A DNA stretch of 64,000 bases from Voacanga thouarsii (GCA_026120185.1 JANUWF010002285.1:1488001-1552000); one strand, 5' to 3'; counted from the first letter of the stretch, positions 33,983 to 46,027 are shown. A program made the numbers and translations. Notes: generated by a model not told the origin, from the sequence alone.

Positions 33983-35480
33983 CAGTGAGAGGGAGAGAAA
34001 ACCTTGGGAAAAGATTAGGGTTTTTACTTCCAAGAGGTATGTCTTATGGTTAGCCAAAACTAGGTTTCAGAGATCTGATAATAATATCCCCCGGGATATA
34101 ATATTTCAAACACCCGGATGTTATCAAGAGAATTAGCTTGGCTTAACCCTAAACTCATTTGAACCGTATTTGGAAGAAACCCTACGGTCCAAGCTATTGG
34201 GCCAAAATAATATTTATTATTTTTCTTGGACCCAAAAAGACTAAAATAATAAACATTAATTATTTATTTCCTGAGCTTATAGAAATAACCCAATAAATAA
34301 TTAATGAACCAAAATAATTAAATTTTAATTATTTATTTCTTGGGCTTATATAAATAACCCAATAAATAATTAAGCATTAATTATTTCCCTCTAGTTTAAG
34401 CCCATGTTCATTTCTAATTATTCAAACTGGATTTAGGCCCTGAATAATTAACTAACCAATTAAACCGATAATTAATTTTTCTCAACTCAAAATTTTATTT
34501 TATTTTATTTATTTATTTTATTCTAGTCTAATAATAAATTAGAATTCCTTAATAAAATAAAATAAAATAAAATTCATATTTAACTGTGACCAATTCCTCA
34601 ACCCAAAATTAATTAGGACTTACGAGCTATTCTGAGGTCCAAAAAGACACATCGCCTTGGCTGTAAAATATCCAAAATACCCCTGCTATATAAATAGCGG
34701 TATTTTACATTTTAAATATTTCCTAATATCATCATAAGGAAATATTGACCCCAAGGACAATGCTGCGTTAGCAAAGTCTCCGACCTACAGATGAATTACT
34801 AAAATACTCCTTTACATATCGCCGTATATTTAGAGAGGAAAAAGTGCACTAATACCTCTCTAAATGACCTCTCTAAATGACATCTACCATCCTTAGGCTT
34901 CTAGTCTAATGATCCACGACTTCCTGGAGTGTTTTCGCTTTTCAAGGGAGCTACCCTAAAGCAAACATCCAAGTCATGTTTCCTAGAGCCCTGGACATTT
35001 AGATCATTTAGACAACCACAAGGGGCGATATAGTGTAGAAACTATCTTGTACAAGTCTGTAGCGGTAGTAGTCTAGGTTTCTACCATACAGTATTTTAGA
35101 AACCACTACTACAGGTCCTGTTCTACGTATTCAAAATACGCTTATGTCATGAAGTGAGTGGACTACTCACTGGTTAAAGGTAAGCCATTCTCCATTTGGA
35201 ATTCTTAACATAGTAACCTAAACATGATGAGATTCTCATTCTCATCAATAGGTTAAGAACAAATGTTTATGTGTTTAAATAACCCATGATCCATACCTTA
35301 TTGTGAAAAATCACCATTCACATAGATAACTTATTTAAAGACAATGGGTCTATTCCAAATGAAATTGTGCATAAATAAATAAAAAATAAATTCACAAACG
35401 ATTTTTGAAAATAAATTCTTTTATTAAAATATTCGATATTTCTATTAGAAACCTAGTTTAAGAGGGCATACTATCCAACA
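33575..35480 (-). repeat. 3' LTR of the minus-strand copia element
   Basis: About 1906 bp. Minus strand begins TGTTGGATAGTATGCCC at 35480 and ends CATCA at 33575. It lacks about 143 bp present in the other LTR (42724-42866), lost between short TGT repeats. A (GA)n run lies at 33944-33980. Confidence 0.92.
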
Positions 35481-35496
35481 ATCTCCCACTTACACT
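35481..35496 (-). other. Polypurine tract of the minus-strand copia element
   Basis: On the minus strand AGTGTAAGTGGGAGAT directly precedes the TGTTGG LTR start. The plus-strand copia element has AAAGTGGGAGAT in the same position. Confidence 0.88.
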
Positions 35497-35502
35497 CTAA
35501 GA

Positions 35503-37166
35503 TTAGGTAAGTCCATAGGTGCCCACTTCTATGGCGTCTAAGTGTCTCTTGAAGACTCTCTCAGCCAAAGGCTTGGTGAATAGATCTGCTAAATTATTTT
35601 CTGAGTCAATCTGTTCCACCACGTCTTCCCGTCCCTAGATGAAATCTCGGATCAGGTGGTACTTCTCTCGATGTGCTTCCTCTTCTTGTGGTTCCGAGGT
35701 TCTTTAGATTGCGATACTACTCCAGTGTTGTCGCAATACATCACAATCGCCCTGTCCATATATGGTACAACTTAAAGTTCTAAAAGAAACTTCCGGAGCC
35801 AGGCTGCTTCCTTGGTTGCCTCAAAAGCTGCTGCATACTCAGCTTCCATAGTTGAGTCAGCAATGCAATATTGCTTTTTATTCCTCCATGAAATTACTCC
35901 TTCAGACAAGGTGAAGACATATCCACTAGTGTATTTTCTCTCATCCTTATCTGCTTGTAAGTCCGAGTCTGTGTATCCTGTAGGAACCAAATCATCAGCC
36001 CTATAAACCAGCATATAATCTCTCGTTCCCTTAAGGTACTTGAGAATATGCTTTATAGCTTGTTAATGAACCTTCCCAGGGTTTAACTGATATCTACTAA
36101 CTACGCCTACGGCAAAGCAGATATCTGGCCTAGTACACAACATGGTGTACATGAGACTTCCCACAGCTGAAGCGTAGGGAATTCTACTCATTCTGTCCTT
36201 TTCTTCTTGAGACTTAGGACAGTCCCTTGAAGAAAATGAGAACCTATGTCTACAAGGGATTAAAGCTCCCTTGCATGAGTCTATGCTGTACTTGGCCAGC
36301 ATTTTATCAATGTAAGCCACTTGGGATAGTCCTAACATTCTCTGCTTCCTATTTCTAAGAAGCCTAATCCCGAGAATGTAATTGGCTTCTCCCAAGTCCT
36401 TCATACTGAAGTGACTAGACAACCAAACCTTTGTAGATGACAATGACTCTACCTTATTTCCAATGAGTAGAATGTCATCCACATACTAGACAAGAAAATT
36501 CACAATAATGACTTCAAGTTTCCTGTACACGCATGGTTCATCCTCGTTTTGAATAAAACCATAAGACTTTACAGTCTTATCAAAACGAATGTTCCATGCT
36601 CTCGATGCCTGCTTAAGTCCATAAATAGACTTCTTAAGCTTGCAAACCATATGTTCCTGGGCTTCAGTAATAAAGCCATCCGATTGGGACATATAGATGT
36701 CTTCGCTAAGATGGCCATTTAAGAATGCCGTTTTGACATCCATTTGCCATATCTCATAGTCATAGTGACATGCAATGGCAAGGAGTATGCGGATAGATTT
36801 AAGTATGGCTACCGGGGAAAAGGTTTCGTCATAATCGATTTTCTCTTTCTGAATATACCCTTTTACCACAAGCCTAGCTTTGAAGGTTTCCATCTTCCCA
36901 TCCGCTCCCCTCTTTCTCTTGTACACCCACTTACACCCATTGGGTTTTATCCCTTCAGGTGAAGTTATAAGATCCCAAACCTGATTGAAGTACATAGACT
37001 CAATCTCGGCTTTCATTGCTTCATGCCATAGATTTGCATTAGCATTAGCAATAGCCTCCTCGTATCTCATGGGGTCTTGTTCCTGATGGTTGGAGACTAG
37101 CTTAAAAGCTTCTCCAGTCCATCTCTCCGAAACCCTAGACACTCTCCCACTACAACGAGACTCCAT
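35503..37166 (-). pseudogene. pol: Copia RT and RNase H (minus strand)
   Basis: From 37166 leftward: WHEAMKAEIESMYFNQVWDL, GCKWVYKRKRG, VDVKTAFLNGHLSEDIYMSQ and KLKKSIYGLKQASRAW. Then a stop (TAG, 36487-36485) three codons before the catalytic VDDILLIGN. RNase H follows with YTDSDLQADKDERKYTSGY, DSTMEAEYAAAFEATKEAAW and, in shifted pieces, the tail to a stop at 35505-35503. Compared with the plus-strand copy it keeps the Tyr of the EDIYM segment, and gains other breaks at about 36060 and 35770. Inactive. Confidence 0.88.
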
Positions 37167-37178
37167 TTGTACAAGCTC

Positions 37179-38287
37179 TTAAGGCTGTGCCTCTTCTTGT
37201 TCCACAATTAGGTCAGAAGAAGTTGATTCCATAAATAACCTCTCCTCAAGTTCCAACATTATTGAACCTTTCGTGGAAGTACTTTGATCATCTTCTAAGT
37301 ATCTAGAATTGGTACTAATTAGTACTTTTTGCTCCTTAAGATGATAAAAGTAACCTCCTTTTGTCTCTTTTGGATACCTAACAAAATAGCATAATTCTGA
37401 TCTTGGTTTCAACTTGTCTCTCTTGACCAATACATAAGCTGAACAACCCTATATCCTGAGATGATTCAGACTTTGCTTATGCCTAGTCCACATCTCATAG
37501 GGAGTCCTAGGTATTAACTTGGAAGGCACCAAGTTCAGAATGTATGCTACTCGTTTCTAGGGCATATCCCCAAAAGGACACTGGAAGAGTAATATGCGAC
37601 ATCATGCTTCGGATTATTTCCATCAATGTCCAGTTCTCAACTACTCCATTCTGCTAGAGTGTCCCCGGCGCAGAGTGCTGGGATACTATCCCATGATGTA
37701 CTATGTAATCCTTGAATTCACACACGAGGTACTCTCCACTACGATTTGATTGCAAGGTTTTGATTAATTTACCTATCCAACACTCCACTTTAGCTTTAAA
37801 CTCCTTAAACTTGTCAAAAGAGTCAGACTTACGTCTCATCAGGTAAATGTAACCATACCTTGTACAACTTGTCAAAAGAGTCAGACTTGCGTCTTATCAA
37901 GTAAATGTAACCATACTTTGTACAATCATCCGTGAAAGTGATGAAGTACTCAAAACATCCTCTAGCTGGTATAGACAATGGACCATACACATTAGTGTGA
38001 ACAAGACTCAATACCTTCTTGGCTCTATCTGCCTTAGGTGTAAATGACATTTTGGTCTTCTTTCTCATCAGGTAGGATTCACATTGAGGACAATTTATCA
38101 ATCTCAATGAGCCCAAAGGCACATCATGGATTAGTCTCTGAATCTTGGTTGAGTTAAGATGACCCAACCTTAGATGCCAAAGGTATGAGTCATTGACATT
38201 GGTCTTTCTCTTCTTAGTTAAAGGTTCAGATTGAGCATTATGCAATTGATTGTTAATAGGGTTTAAAAAGAATAGATTTCTATACAT
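37179..38287 (-). pseudogene. pol: Copia integrase (minus strand)
   Basis: GAG-pre-integrase zinc region: LWHLRLGHLN and CPQCESYL, where the last Cys of the HHCC set is Tyr. The core begins with FITFTDDCTKYGYIYL (first catalytic Asp). A 58-bp tandem duplication (37810-37925) then shifts the frame. The second Asp region is decayed (NRSGEYLV where the other copy has DRGGEY). The distal part (37430-37179) is the C-terminal segment with SELCYFV and LISTNSRYLEDDQST. Stops near 37560-37640 also break the region. Confidence 0.85.
37810..37925. repeat. 58-bp tandem duplication in integrase
   Basis: Units 37810-37867 and 37868-37925 differ at four positions. The plus-strand copia element has a single unit (about 55879-55936). 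58 is not a multiple of three, so the duplication shifts the frame. Confidence 0.9.
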
Positions 38288-38399
38288 GTGCCCAGTACAT
38301 AAAATTTCTCCATCTCTACTGATAGAAATACTAGAATGAAAAGATAAGAATATCCTTGATTTATTAGTTTTGCAACTGAAATCAAATTCTGACGAAATC

Positions 38400-38612
38400 C
38401 AAGTACATATAAAATATCTTTTAAAACCACTATTCTATTACAATAAAAAATAAGATCCAACTCTCCCACTGCAAGGGCCCAGACTTATTTCCCACGCGTA
38501 ACCCATGTTCACCCTTCTTGAGTCTTCTAATCTTTCTAAACCCCTGCAATGAGTTACAGATATGATCAGTGGTTCCTGAATCAACAATCCAAGTGAAAGT
38601 TGATCCAACCAT
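38400..38612 (-). pseudogene. pol: Copia protease (minus strand)
   Basis: STFTWIVDSGTTDHICNSLQ contains the catalytic Asp-Ser-Gly at about 38585-38577. The following segment (VLKDILYV, NLISVAKLINQGY) matches the other copia copy. A frame break near 38460 separates the two parts. Confidence 0.82.
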
Positions 38613-38684
38613 TGATATAAATTCTAGATAGAAAACATTACCTGTGGGGTTTTTCTTAACTTGAAGATCTGGATACTCCTTTTT

Positions 38685-39445
38685 TTAGTGTCCTTTCTTC
38701 CCACATTTGACGCACTTGCCCTTTAGTTTGTCCTTGGGCTGGGTCTTGGGCTGGGCTACTGTGTTTCCCTTCTTCCTTTTGAACTTTCTAGGCTTTGGCC
38801 CAGTTCTTGAGGAAGAAGCCTTATCAATCATGGCCTTCGACTTTGGCTTCATGACCTTCTCTGCCATTTGGAGTTCCTTCATTAACTCAGTTAAACTTAT
38901 GTTTAACTTGTTCATGTTGTAATTCAACTTGAACTGAGTAAAGGAACCTGGTAGAGATTCGAGAACCATATCCACTTGGCTCTCGGGGTCAATGACAGCG
39001 CCTAAGATTTTTGCCTCATCGAAAGCAGCAATCATCTTGAGCATATGCACTTGGAATGATGCTCTCTCAGCCATCTTAGTGTTTATTATAGTTCGAAGAG
39101 CCTCTTGCCTTGCGGGCCGGCTCTTGTCTGCGAACATAGTGGCCAATACTGACTAATGTCATACTCAGAAGCCATGTGCTCATATTTTGACTACAGCATA
39201 TTAGACATGGAGGCTAACATATAGTAACATGCCATTTCGTCAGCCTTCTTCCACGCCTTCTCAGCCTCTCGCTCTTCAGCGGTGGAACCTTCCCCGATAA
39301 CAGGGTAGGTCTCGTAAAGGACATACTTATATTCCTCGGCTGTGAGTATAATGTCCAAGTTCCTCTTCTAGTCCACATAATTCGATCCCATTCACTTATT
39401 CTCTTGGAGAATAACGGCTAAATGACTAAAAGAACCTCCCACCAT
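38685..39445 (-). pseudogene. gag: Copia gag (minus strand)
   Basis: The minus-strand ATG at 39445 (ATG GTG GGA GGT in the other copy) leads a gag of about 253 codons. The first third is broken by stops and a frameshift near 39150. The open part 39146-38685 carries MATMFADKSRPARQEAL, VDMVLESLPGSFTQFKLNYN and a basic tail to the knuckle CVKCGKKGH. A stop follows exactly at the Trp position of the zinc knuckle, as in the plus-strand copy. Confidence 0.85.
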
Positions 39446-41262
39446 TTATGAAAAATCGAAAATAAAAGAAAAGATTTAGTTTGTGAAAACAAAATGAATT
39501 TGTGCACTGAAAATAATTTGGCTCTTAGAAAAACTAACATAGCTTCTTAGGAAGATTAACAGTTCCCTAAGTTAAGTGTATTAACCACCACAAATTAATT
39601 TTCCTCCTAGATAATGATCTAGATAATAACTCCATCGAGGGTATTGCTGTTTCCTCTCATTTCCTATGGACATACCTCGCACTATAACCTCCAACGTGGG
39701 TTGGCCGATTATAGTACGTTCCTCGGGGTATTAATTACATCCTCATATTAGATCTAGATCCTTGTGGTATCCCCATCCTATATGGGTTTACTCCCAGGGT
39801 GACGCGAGGGGATCCACGATCTCTAATGAGGATCGTGATGGAAGCCGTGGAGCCATTGGAACCCCTCTCCCATTTAGTCTTTTGAAATAAAGATTTTCTG
39901 GAAAATATCCTTTTGAAATTTTCATTAAGTTTTTCCTTAACTTAAAAATAAAATATCTAAATCCATTAAAATTTCTATGTCAAGGATTATATCCTTTGAG
40001 AGATTTTTCCATGGCCTAATTTTATTTAAGTTAAAACTTAATGATTTTAAAAATTTTCCAATTAAAACTTTCTCGAGACTTTGGTCTCATGTTTATTTGA
40101 CAAAACATTTTGTCTAGTACCAAATAAAACAAAATGGCTTTCTATTTTAATTTACAAAAATATGTAAATCTAATATATTTTCTGTATCAAAGATTATATC
40201 ATTTGAGAAAATATCCAAGGATTAATTTTTGTACAAATTAAAATAACCATTTAATTTTTAAAGAAAAATGTTTTCTTATCAAAAATGTTCCCAAAGACTT
40301 TGGTCTTTGAGAAAATGTGCACATAGGTACACAAAAAAAAAATAGCATACGAGAAAACAGTTAACGTTTTCATGCTTTTCTATTTTTAAACCTAAGTGTC
40401 CAAATAATAGAATTAAAAACATTAATTAATTAATTAATTAATGATCTTGTTTAATCCTAAAATCCCTTACTAATATTTTTCATACAAATATATTTCAAGA
40501 ATATAAACTATTGCAAAAATATTAATTTTGCCTGGTATGGGACCCAAAACGGAAAAAAAAAACAATGAAAATTGCAAAAAACAAAGCTGTCGGTCCACGT
40601 ACACCCGCTGCACATGATTAGAGCCCATTTTGCTCTACGGTCCACAGCGATCCGATGCACCAGCTACATTGGATCACCAACTTCTTCAGCCCATGGTGCG
40701 CCCGCGACCCTCTCCAGGTGTCGACCAGTGCCCTGACCCGCTGCTGCCGCCCGCGTGTGCGCCCGGTGCCCTACTGATCCACGCATCAACTTGTTTACCC
40801 GTGCGGGAATTGCAAATTGCAATCGGCTCTTGCGCCGGCACCTCAAGCCGCTTCCAGCGACACAACTCTAGATTCAATAATGGTGGCAGCTTGTCTCGTG
40901 GCTCGGCTCAGCTCGGCTGCTTAGGAACAGTGCCTTCTTCTTTGTTTTTTTCTCCGCACGAAAACTTATAGTTTCTTCTGTGCTTTTCTGCTGCTACTTT
41001 TTGTGGCTTCTTTGGACATTTTTACTTGAAAAAAAACTCATCCAAACAAAAACCACATTCGCCTATTCCCTTCAAATTGGGTTTACATGATGTTCTATCA
41101 AAGCAAAAAAAAGCTTTACAGTAGCCTATGCTTCCACTGTGAAGTTTACAAATCCATCTATCTCATACCAAAATAGTAAATGATCACACGTTTAAGCACA
41201 AAACAATGATCTTCTCCATTTTTATTAACTAACACACTCTCTAAGTTGATCAAAACACATGA
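39446..41262 (-). other. Leader of the minus-strand copia element with a GC-rich island
   Basis: 1.8 kb untranslated leader. The stretch about 40595-40925 is strikingly GC-rich within AT-rich DNA and gives chance openings on both strands (for example 40630-40971). The part next to gag (39650-39870) has a conserved GATCCACGATCTCTAATGAG segment also present near 53970-54000. Confidence 0.65.
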
Positions 41263-41273
41263 CTCTGATACCA
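41263..41273 (-). other. Primer-binding site, initiator tRNA-Met type (minus strand copia)
   Basis: Minus strand TGGTATCAGAG, three bases inside the LTR end. Confidence 0.9.
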
Positions 41274-41276
41274 CTT

Positions 41277-43286
41277 TGACGGATTTAAAGAACAGGGGAG
41301 CATGCACGGGAGACAAAAATGGAGGAAAATAAAATTGAACCAGCAACATTGAAGCATTAAGATCATACTTTTGAATGCTTTAAGCCTCTTAGGTTGTGTA
41401 GGAATGGACTGAACCATGGAAATAGCCTCTCTTTGCCCACTTGATGAAGCTTCCGGTTGAAAACCCGCTAACCTTCTACTTCACCTTGCTTGCATGAACG
41501 CCAAGCTTTCCGACTCACGGAATATTCCACTGCCTCAATCCTTGTTGGTGAAACAAAGAGTGAAGAGCAGTGGTCTCAAAACTCCTTGATTCTCTTGCTA
41601 TTGATTAGCAAAGCTCCAAGGAAAAACAAGAGGAGAAGGAGACATGAGAGAGATAGAGCACCACGAGAGGGAGAGAAAACCTTGGGAAAAGATACGAGTT
41701 TTTGCTTCCAAGAGGTTTGTCTTATGGTAAGCTAAAACTAGGTTTCGGATATCTAATAACAATATCCCCCTGGATATAATATTTCAAACACCCGGATATT
41801 GTTAAAAGAATAAGCTTGGCTTAACCCTAAACTCATCTGAACCGTATCTGGAAGAAACCCTACGGTCTAAGCTATTGGGCCAAAATAATATTTATTATTT
41901 TTCTTGGACCCAAAATGCCCAAAATAATAAACATTAGTTATTTCTTTCCTCGGCTTATAGAAATAACCCAATAAATAATTAATGAACCAAAATAATTAAA
42001 TTTTAATTATTTCTTTCTTGGGCTTATATAAATAACCCAATAAATAATTAAGCATTAATTATTTCCCTCTACTTTAAACCCAAGTTAATTTTCTATTTAT
42101 TCAAACTGGACCTAGGCCTTGAATAATTAACTAACCAATTAAACTAGATAATTAATTTCTCTCAACTCCAATTTTTATTTTATTTATTTATTCCAGTCTA
42201 ATAATAAATTAGACTTGTTGAATAAAATAAAATAAAATAAAATAAAATCCTATTTAACTAAGACCAATTCCTCAACCCAAAATTAATTAGGACTTACAGG
42301 CTATTTCGAGGACCAAAAAGGCACATCGCATTGGCTACTAAAATGACCAAAATACCCCTGCTATATAAATAGCGGTATTTTGCATTTTAAATATTTCCTA
42401 ATATCACAATAAGGAAATATTGACCCCAAAGATAATGCTGCATTAGCAAAGTCTCCGGCCTACAAGTGAAATGACTAAAATACCCCTCTACACATTCCCG
42501 TACATTTAGAGAGGAAAAAGTGTGCTAACACCTTTCTAAATGACATCTACCATCCTTAGGCTTGTAGTCTAATGATTCACGACTTCCTAGAGTGTTTCCG
42601 CTTTCCAAGAGAGCTATCCTAAAGCAAACATCCAAGTCATGTTTCCTAGGGCCCTAGACATTTAGATAATTCAGACAACCACAAGGGGCGATATAGTGTA
42701 GAAATTATCTTATACAAGTTTGTCTTAACTAACTAGTTACATAAACCCAATATGCAATATATTGGTTCTACTATAGAACCTCAACTATAGCATATCAAAG
42801 TATATGCTTCCAGCTTCATCAGACTACCAACTCATACTCAAGTTGTAGAGTACTAGTCCATGCTGTAGTGGTAGTAGTCTAGGTTTCTACCATATAGTAC
42901 TTTTAGAAACCACTACTACAGGTCTTGTCCTATGTATTCGAAATACGCTTATGTCAAGAAGTGAGTGGACTACTCACTGGCTAAAGGTAAGTCATTCCCT
43001 ATTGGAATTCATAACATAATAACTTAAACATGATGAGATTCCCATTCTCACCAATAGGTTAAGAACAAATGTTTATGTGTTTAAATAACCCATGATTCAT
43101 ACCTTACTGTGAAAGACCACCATTCACATAGATAACTTATTTAAACACAATGAGTCTGTTCCAAATGAAATTGTGCATAAATAAATAAAAAATAAATTCA
43201 CAAATGATTTTTGAAAATAAATTCTTTTATTAAAATATTCGATAGTTACATCAGAAACCTAGTCTAAGAGGGCATACTATCCAACA
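41277..43286 (-). repeat. 5' LTR of the minus-strand copia element
   Basis: About 2010 bp, minus strand TGTTGGATAGTATGCCC to CCGTCA. Homologous to 33575-35480 and, in the same orientation relative to genes, to 50500-52536. The palindrome-like GCTATATAAATAGC near 42359-42372 is the likely promoter region. Confidence 0.92.
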
Positions 43287-43291
43287 ATAGT
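43287..43291. repeat. Right target duplication of the minus-strand copia element (ATAGT)
   Basis: Exact copy of 33570-33574. Confidence 0.92.
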
Positions 43292-43871
43292 TGGGAACTT
43301 TGATTCTTAATTTTCATTCCTTGGGATATTGGGACTTAGTATATCAATCTATTGTTGAATTCCATTTACATTGAACTCAATTTTTCTACTGGACACTTGT
43401 GATCATCTTGTTCTTCATAATCCTAGTTCAAGTTGTTCTTGTTTCTTTGTTCTTGATAATTCTTATTCGTTTCATGCTTAGAAGTGTTTCTTGTGTGTCT
43501 AGTGTTTGTTATTGTGTTGATTGAGTCCATATTTCTTGAAATTCTTGATTGAAAACTTCTTTGCTTGAGGTGCCCAACAAGTGTTTGTTGAAATTCCCCT
43601 AAGACTCTCTAATTGGAAAATTCTTTTGATTTGTGTGATTTACTAAGTTGGACTAAAACTTTTGCCATTAGGGAGAATTGGGATTGAACAAGAAGGCTTA
43701 AGTATTGAGAAAAAGGCAAGAGGGTGAGCCTATTATTAAAAGAGCCTAAGAGAGCAAACACGATCGTGGAGTGACCAATCCTTGAGAGCCAACACGCAAG
43801 GAAGAGAAGTGAGGAATTATTTTCTTTCTAATCTTTTTTGTTTTGTAGGTATAAGTAAATATTCCATCACT
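43292..43871 (+). other. Leader of element 3, second part
   Basis: Resumes the leader interrupted at 33574 and matches 15021-15602 of element 2. Confidence 0.8.
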
Positions 43872-44084
43872 ATGGCCCATGATCAAGAGATCTCTAGGCC
43901 TAACCCAAGTGGCCCTAGTAGACCTCAAGAAGAACAAATTGATGCTAGGGGTTTGCGTGAAGACTTGTAAGCTATGATGAGGACTTTGCAAAGTGAGTTC
44001 CAAAACATGACAAGGGAGTTGATAAATCATCTTGGACAATCTTCTACCGTCGCACAAAGGAGAGGCCAAGAATGATTTGAAGTA
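43872..44084 (+). pseudogene. gag: Gag N-terminus of element 3
   Basis: ATG GCC CAT GAT at 43872, homologous to 15603 onward. It lacks the first stop of element 2 (CAA is kept where element 2 has TAA) but has its own stop at 43968-43970. The sequence is cut after GAAGTA at 44084 by the large chromovirus-like element. The rest of this gag is outside the window. Confidence 0.85.
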
Positions 44085-44335
44085 TGTGAAACCCCACCTA
44101 AAGCCAACCCTAGAGTAAGGGGTCGGGATGCATATCATATTATTTTGCATGAATATATATATTTTTGAATGATTTTACGTGCTTTAGAATTGTGGTTTAT
44201 AGATTAAAAGGCTTAGTTATACTTATTGAGTAGGAAGGGTAAAATGGTAATTTTGCTTGAGGTCAAAATAGGAAGATAGCTTGAGGATTAAATAAGAAGA
44301 ATATGTGGCTGAGAAAATAAGAACAAGAGTTAGTG

Positions 44336-44390
44336 TGGTTTAGTAGTTAGAGCTTGGTGAATTAATTTCTAAGGTCAAGAGTTCAAATCC
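44336..44390 (+). ncRNA. tRNA-derived pol III promoter fossil (SINE-head-like)
   Basis: TGGTTTAGTAGTTAGAG resembles a tRNA A box, and AGTTCAAATCC 44 bp downstream resembles a B box (consensus GGTTCRANNCC), the spacing of a tRNA gene. The flanks do not fold into a full tRNA with acceptor stem, so this is not a tRNA gene. It looks like the head of a tRNA-derived SINE captured by the LTR. The same segment is in the 3' LTR (60824-60878), with A box TGGTTTAGTGGTTAGAG. Confidence 0.45.
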
Positions 44391-45982
44391 CATCATTTAA
44401 GCTTTTGTCATGATTATCTTAACTAAGTTTGAATTTTTGTTTTCTTGCATTCCATGAAAATAGGAATGTTGTCTTAGGGGAGACATGACGAGAATGTCAT
44501 AATCTTGTCCTCATGTCCTAAAAAGAATTCTAGAGGAATTCTTGTCCTTTTTATTACCACTAGCTTGTCCTAACATCTTTATAATTTAAATCCATTAAAT
44601 CTCTTCTTTTGAATTCCAAAAAAATTCTGTGATAATTCCTCCACCTTCAATTTCGAAAGTCAGCTTTGGAGGACGGGAAGTTGGCCGAAAATAGGCGGGG
44701 AAATAGGAAGGGTTTCCAAGAGAAATCAACCACCATGAAAGAACCTTCAAATTCACCTTTATATTGTTCATATTCTAGTGAAGGGAAATCTGGAAATTTT
44801 CCAGATTTTTTGCAGACATCTCTTCGAAAAATTTAGCCAGTAAACCCACTCATTTGCTGCCAGGAAAATGGTCATTTCATGTGGCTTGAAGGCTGGAAAA
44901 TCTGTGCAATTTTCGGACTGCACAAACTGTGCAAAACCAGAAAAAACTTCTGGGCATTTCGCAGCTTTCAATATGGAAAATGAAGCTGTTTTAGTCCATC
45001 TTCAAGCCAACAAAACACCTATGTTTTCTCCAGAAATAAGGCTCGAAAATCACCTTTGAAAGACCTTCAAACCCCCTTAAGAAACAGCTGCAAATCGGGT
45101 CGGAGAAGTGCAGCAAATTCTGCACAGAAATCCTTCATCAACCTTCGAAACTCTTGAACCTTGAAATCAGAATTTTTCCAGCTTTGCTTCCTTCAAGCCT
45201 AGGCCGAAAATCACCCCTTCAACTTCTGTAAAATTGACCCTTGTTCAGCCATGGACTGAACATCATGACCTTCACACTTACCTTGAATACATGGACTCCA
45301 GAACCACACCTCAAAACCCTCCTAAGATCACTCCATTCAAACTCTTTTTGAACTTCAAATAATTTCAGATTTTTGCTCCATGAAAACACTCTTGTATCAA
45401 GCTAATAAACCAGAATTTTCTCTGTCGTCTTAGACTGCTTTTTGGCTAGCCTTCTAACCTGAACAAGCTTCACTTATTTCAGCAAAGGTAGCTAGTTCAA
45501 CCGGCACCATTGAAGAGCATAGAAACCTTCCTTGATCAAACACCATAGCTAACCTCCTACCTTAAACAACTCCACAACTTCCTCCATTTAAATTTAAAAA
45601 AAAAAATCTGATCACTCTCTCTCCCATAAGCTGAAAACCGAAACTCCTATCCACCCCAAACCACTCGGCCAACAGCTCTCCAGAAAATTGTGAGCCTTTT
45701 CTCTTATTCTCTCCATTTTTCACCAAGAACACACACTAAACTTCTTCAAGCCTAAACCTACTCTAAACACTTCCAATCACTCTCAAATACTCCAAATCAC
45801 TTCTATTTAATCCTTAAACTTCATTTCTAGGATTTATAATAGGAAACCTCGTAAACAAGAATATTCAAACGGATCGAATTTAGCCTTTTTCCTTGAAGGT
45901 CTCAAGAACATCAACACGGTAAATCAAGAACAACCTTCTTGTTCATCCTTTTTCCATTCAACTCTTAATATACTCTCCTAAT

Positions 45983-45983
<1 letters not shown>

Positions 45984-46025
<42 letters not shown>
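45984..46025. repeat. (TC)n microsatellite in the 5' LTR
   Basis: About 42 bp of CT repeats. The matching site in the 3' LTR (62480-62505) is only about 25 bp. Confidence 0.95.

Positions 46026-46027
<2 letters not shown>

Larger units (their letters stand above)
33575..43286 (-). mobile_element. Ty1/copia retrotransposon on the minus strand
   Basis: 9.7 kb with LTRs 33575-35480 and 41277-43286, perfect ATAGT duplications, a tRNA-Met primer site (41273-41263), leader, gag, PR, IN, RT and RNase H in copia order on the minus strand, and a purine tract at 35496-35481. Same family as the plus-strand copia element at 50500-60307. Coding region broken by stops, frameshifts and a 58-bp tandem duplication. 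Confidence 0.93.
32359..44084 (+). mobile_element. Element 3: Ty3/gypsy, related to element 2, interrupted twice
   Basis: 5' LTR 32359-33244, a decayed primer site, leader 33264-33574, then a copia element (33575-43286), leader 43287-43871, and the first 213 bp of gag (43872-44084). The next large element begins at 44085; the remainder of element 3 must lie beyond the window. Colinear with element 2 (LTR, leader and gag start all match), so the two are copies of one family. Confidence 0.88.

Noticed and set aside
33942..34136. Arg/Glu repeat protein
   Set aside because: Translation of the (GA)n microsatellite in a copia LTR.
40630..40971. 113-codon opening in the GC-rich copia leader
   Set aside because: GC-rich DNA lacks stops by composition; openings appear on both strands and the other copia copy does not share the protein.
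44336..44390. Functional tRNA gene
   Set aside because: A- and B-box-like strings are present, but no acceptor stem or complete cloverleaf can be formed; recorded as a tRNA-derived fossil instead.
44768..44971. 67-codon minus-strand frame that is repeated at 61256-61459
   Set aside because: Conserved only because the two sites are LTR copies of one element; no start context or domain.
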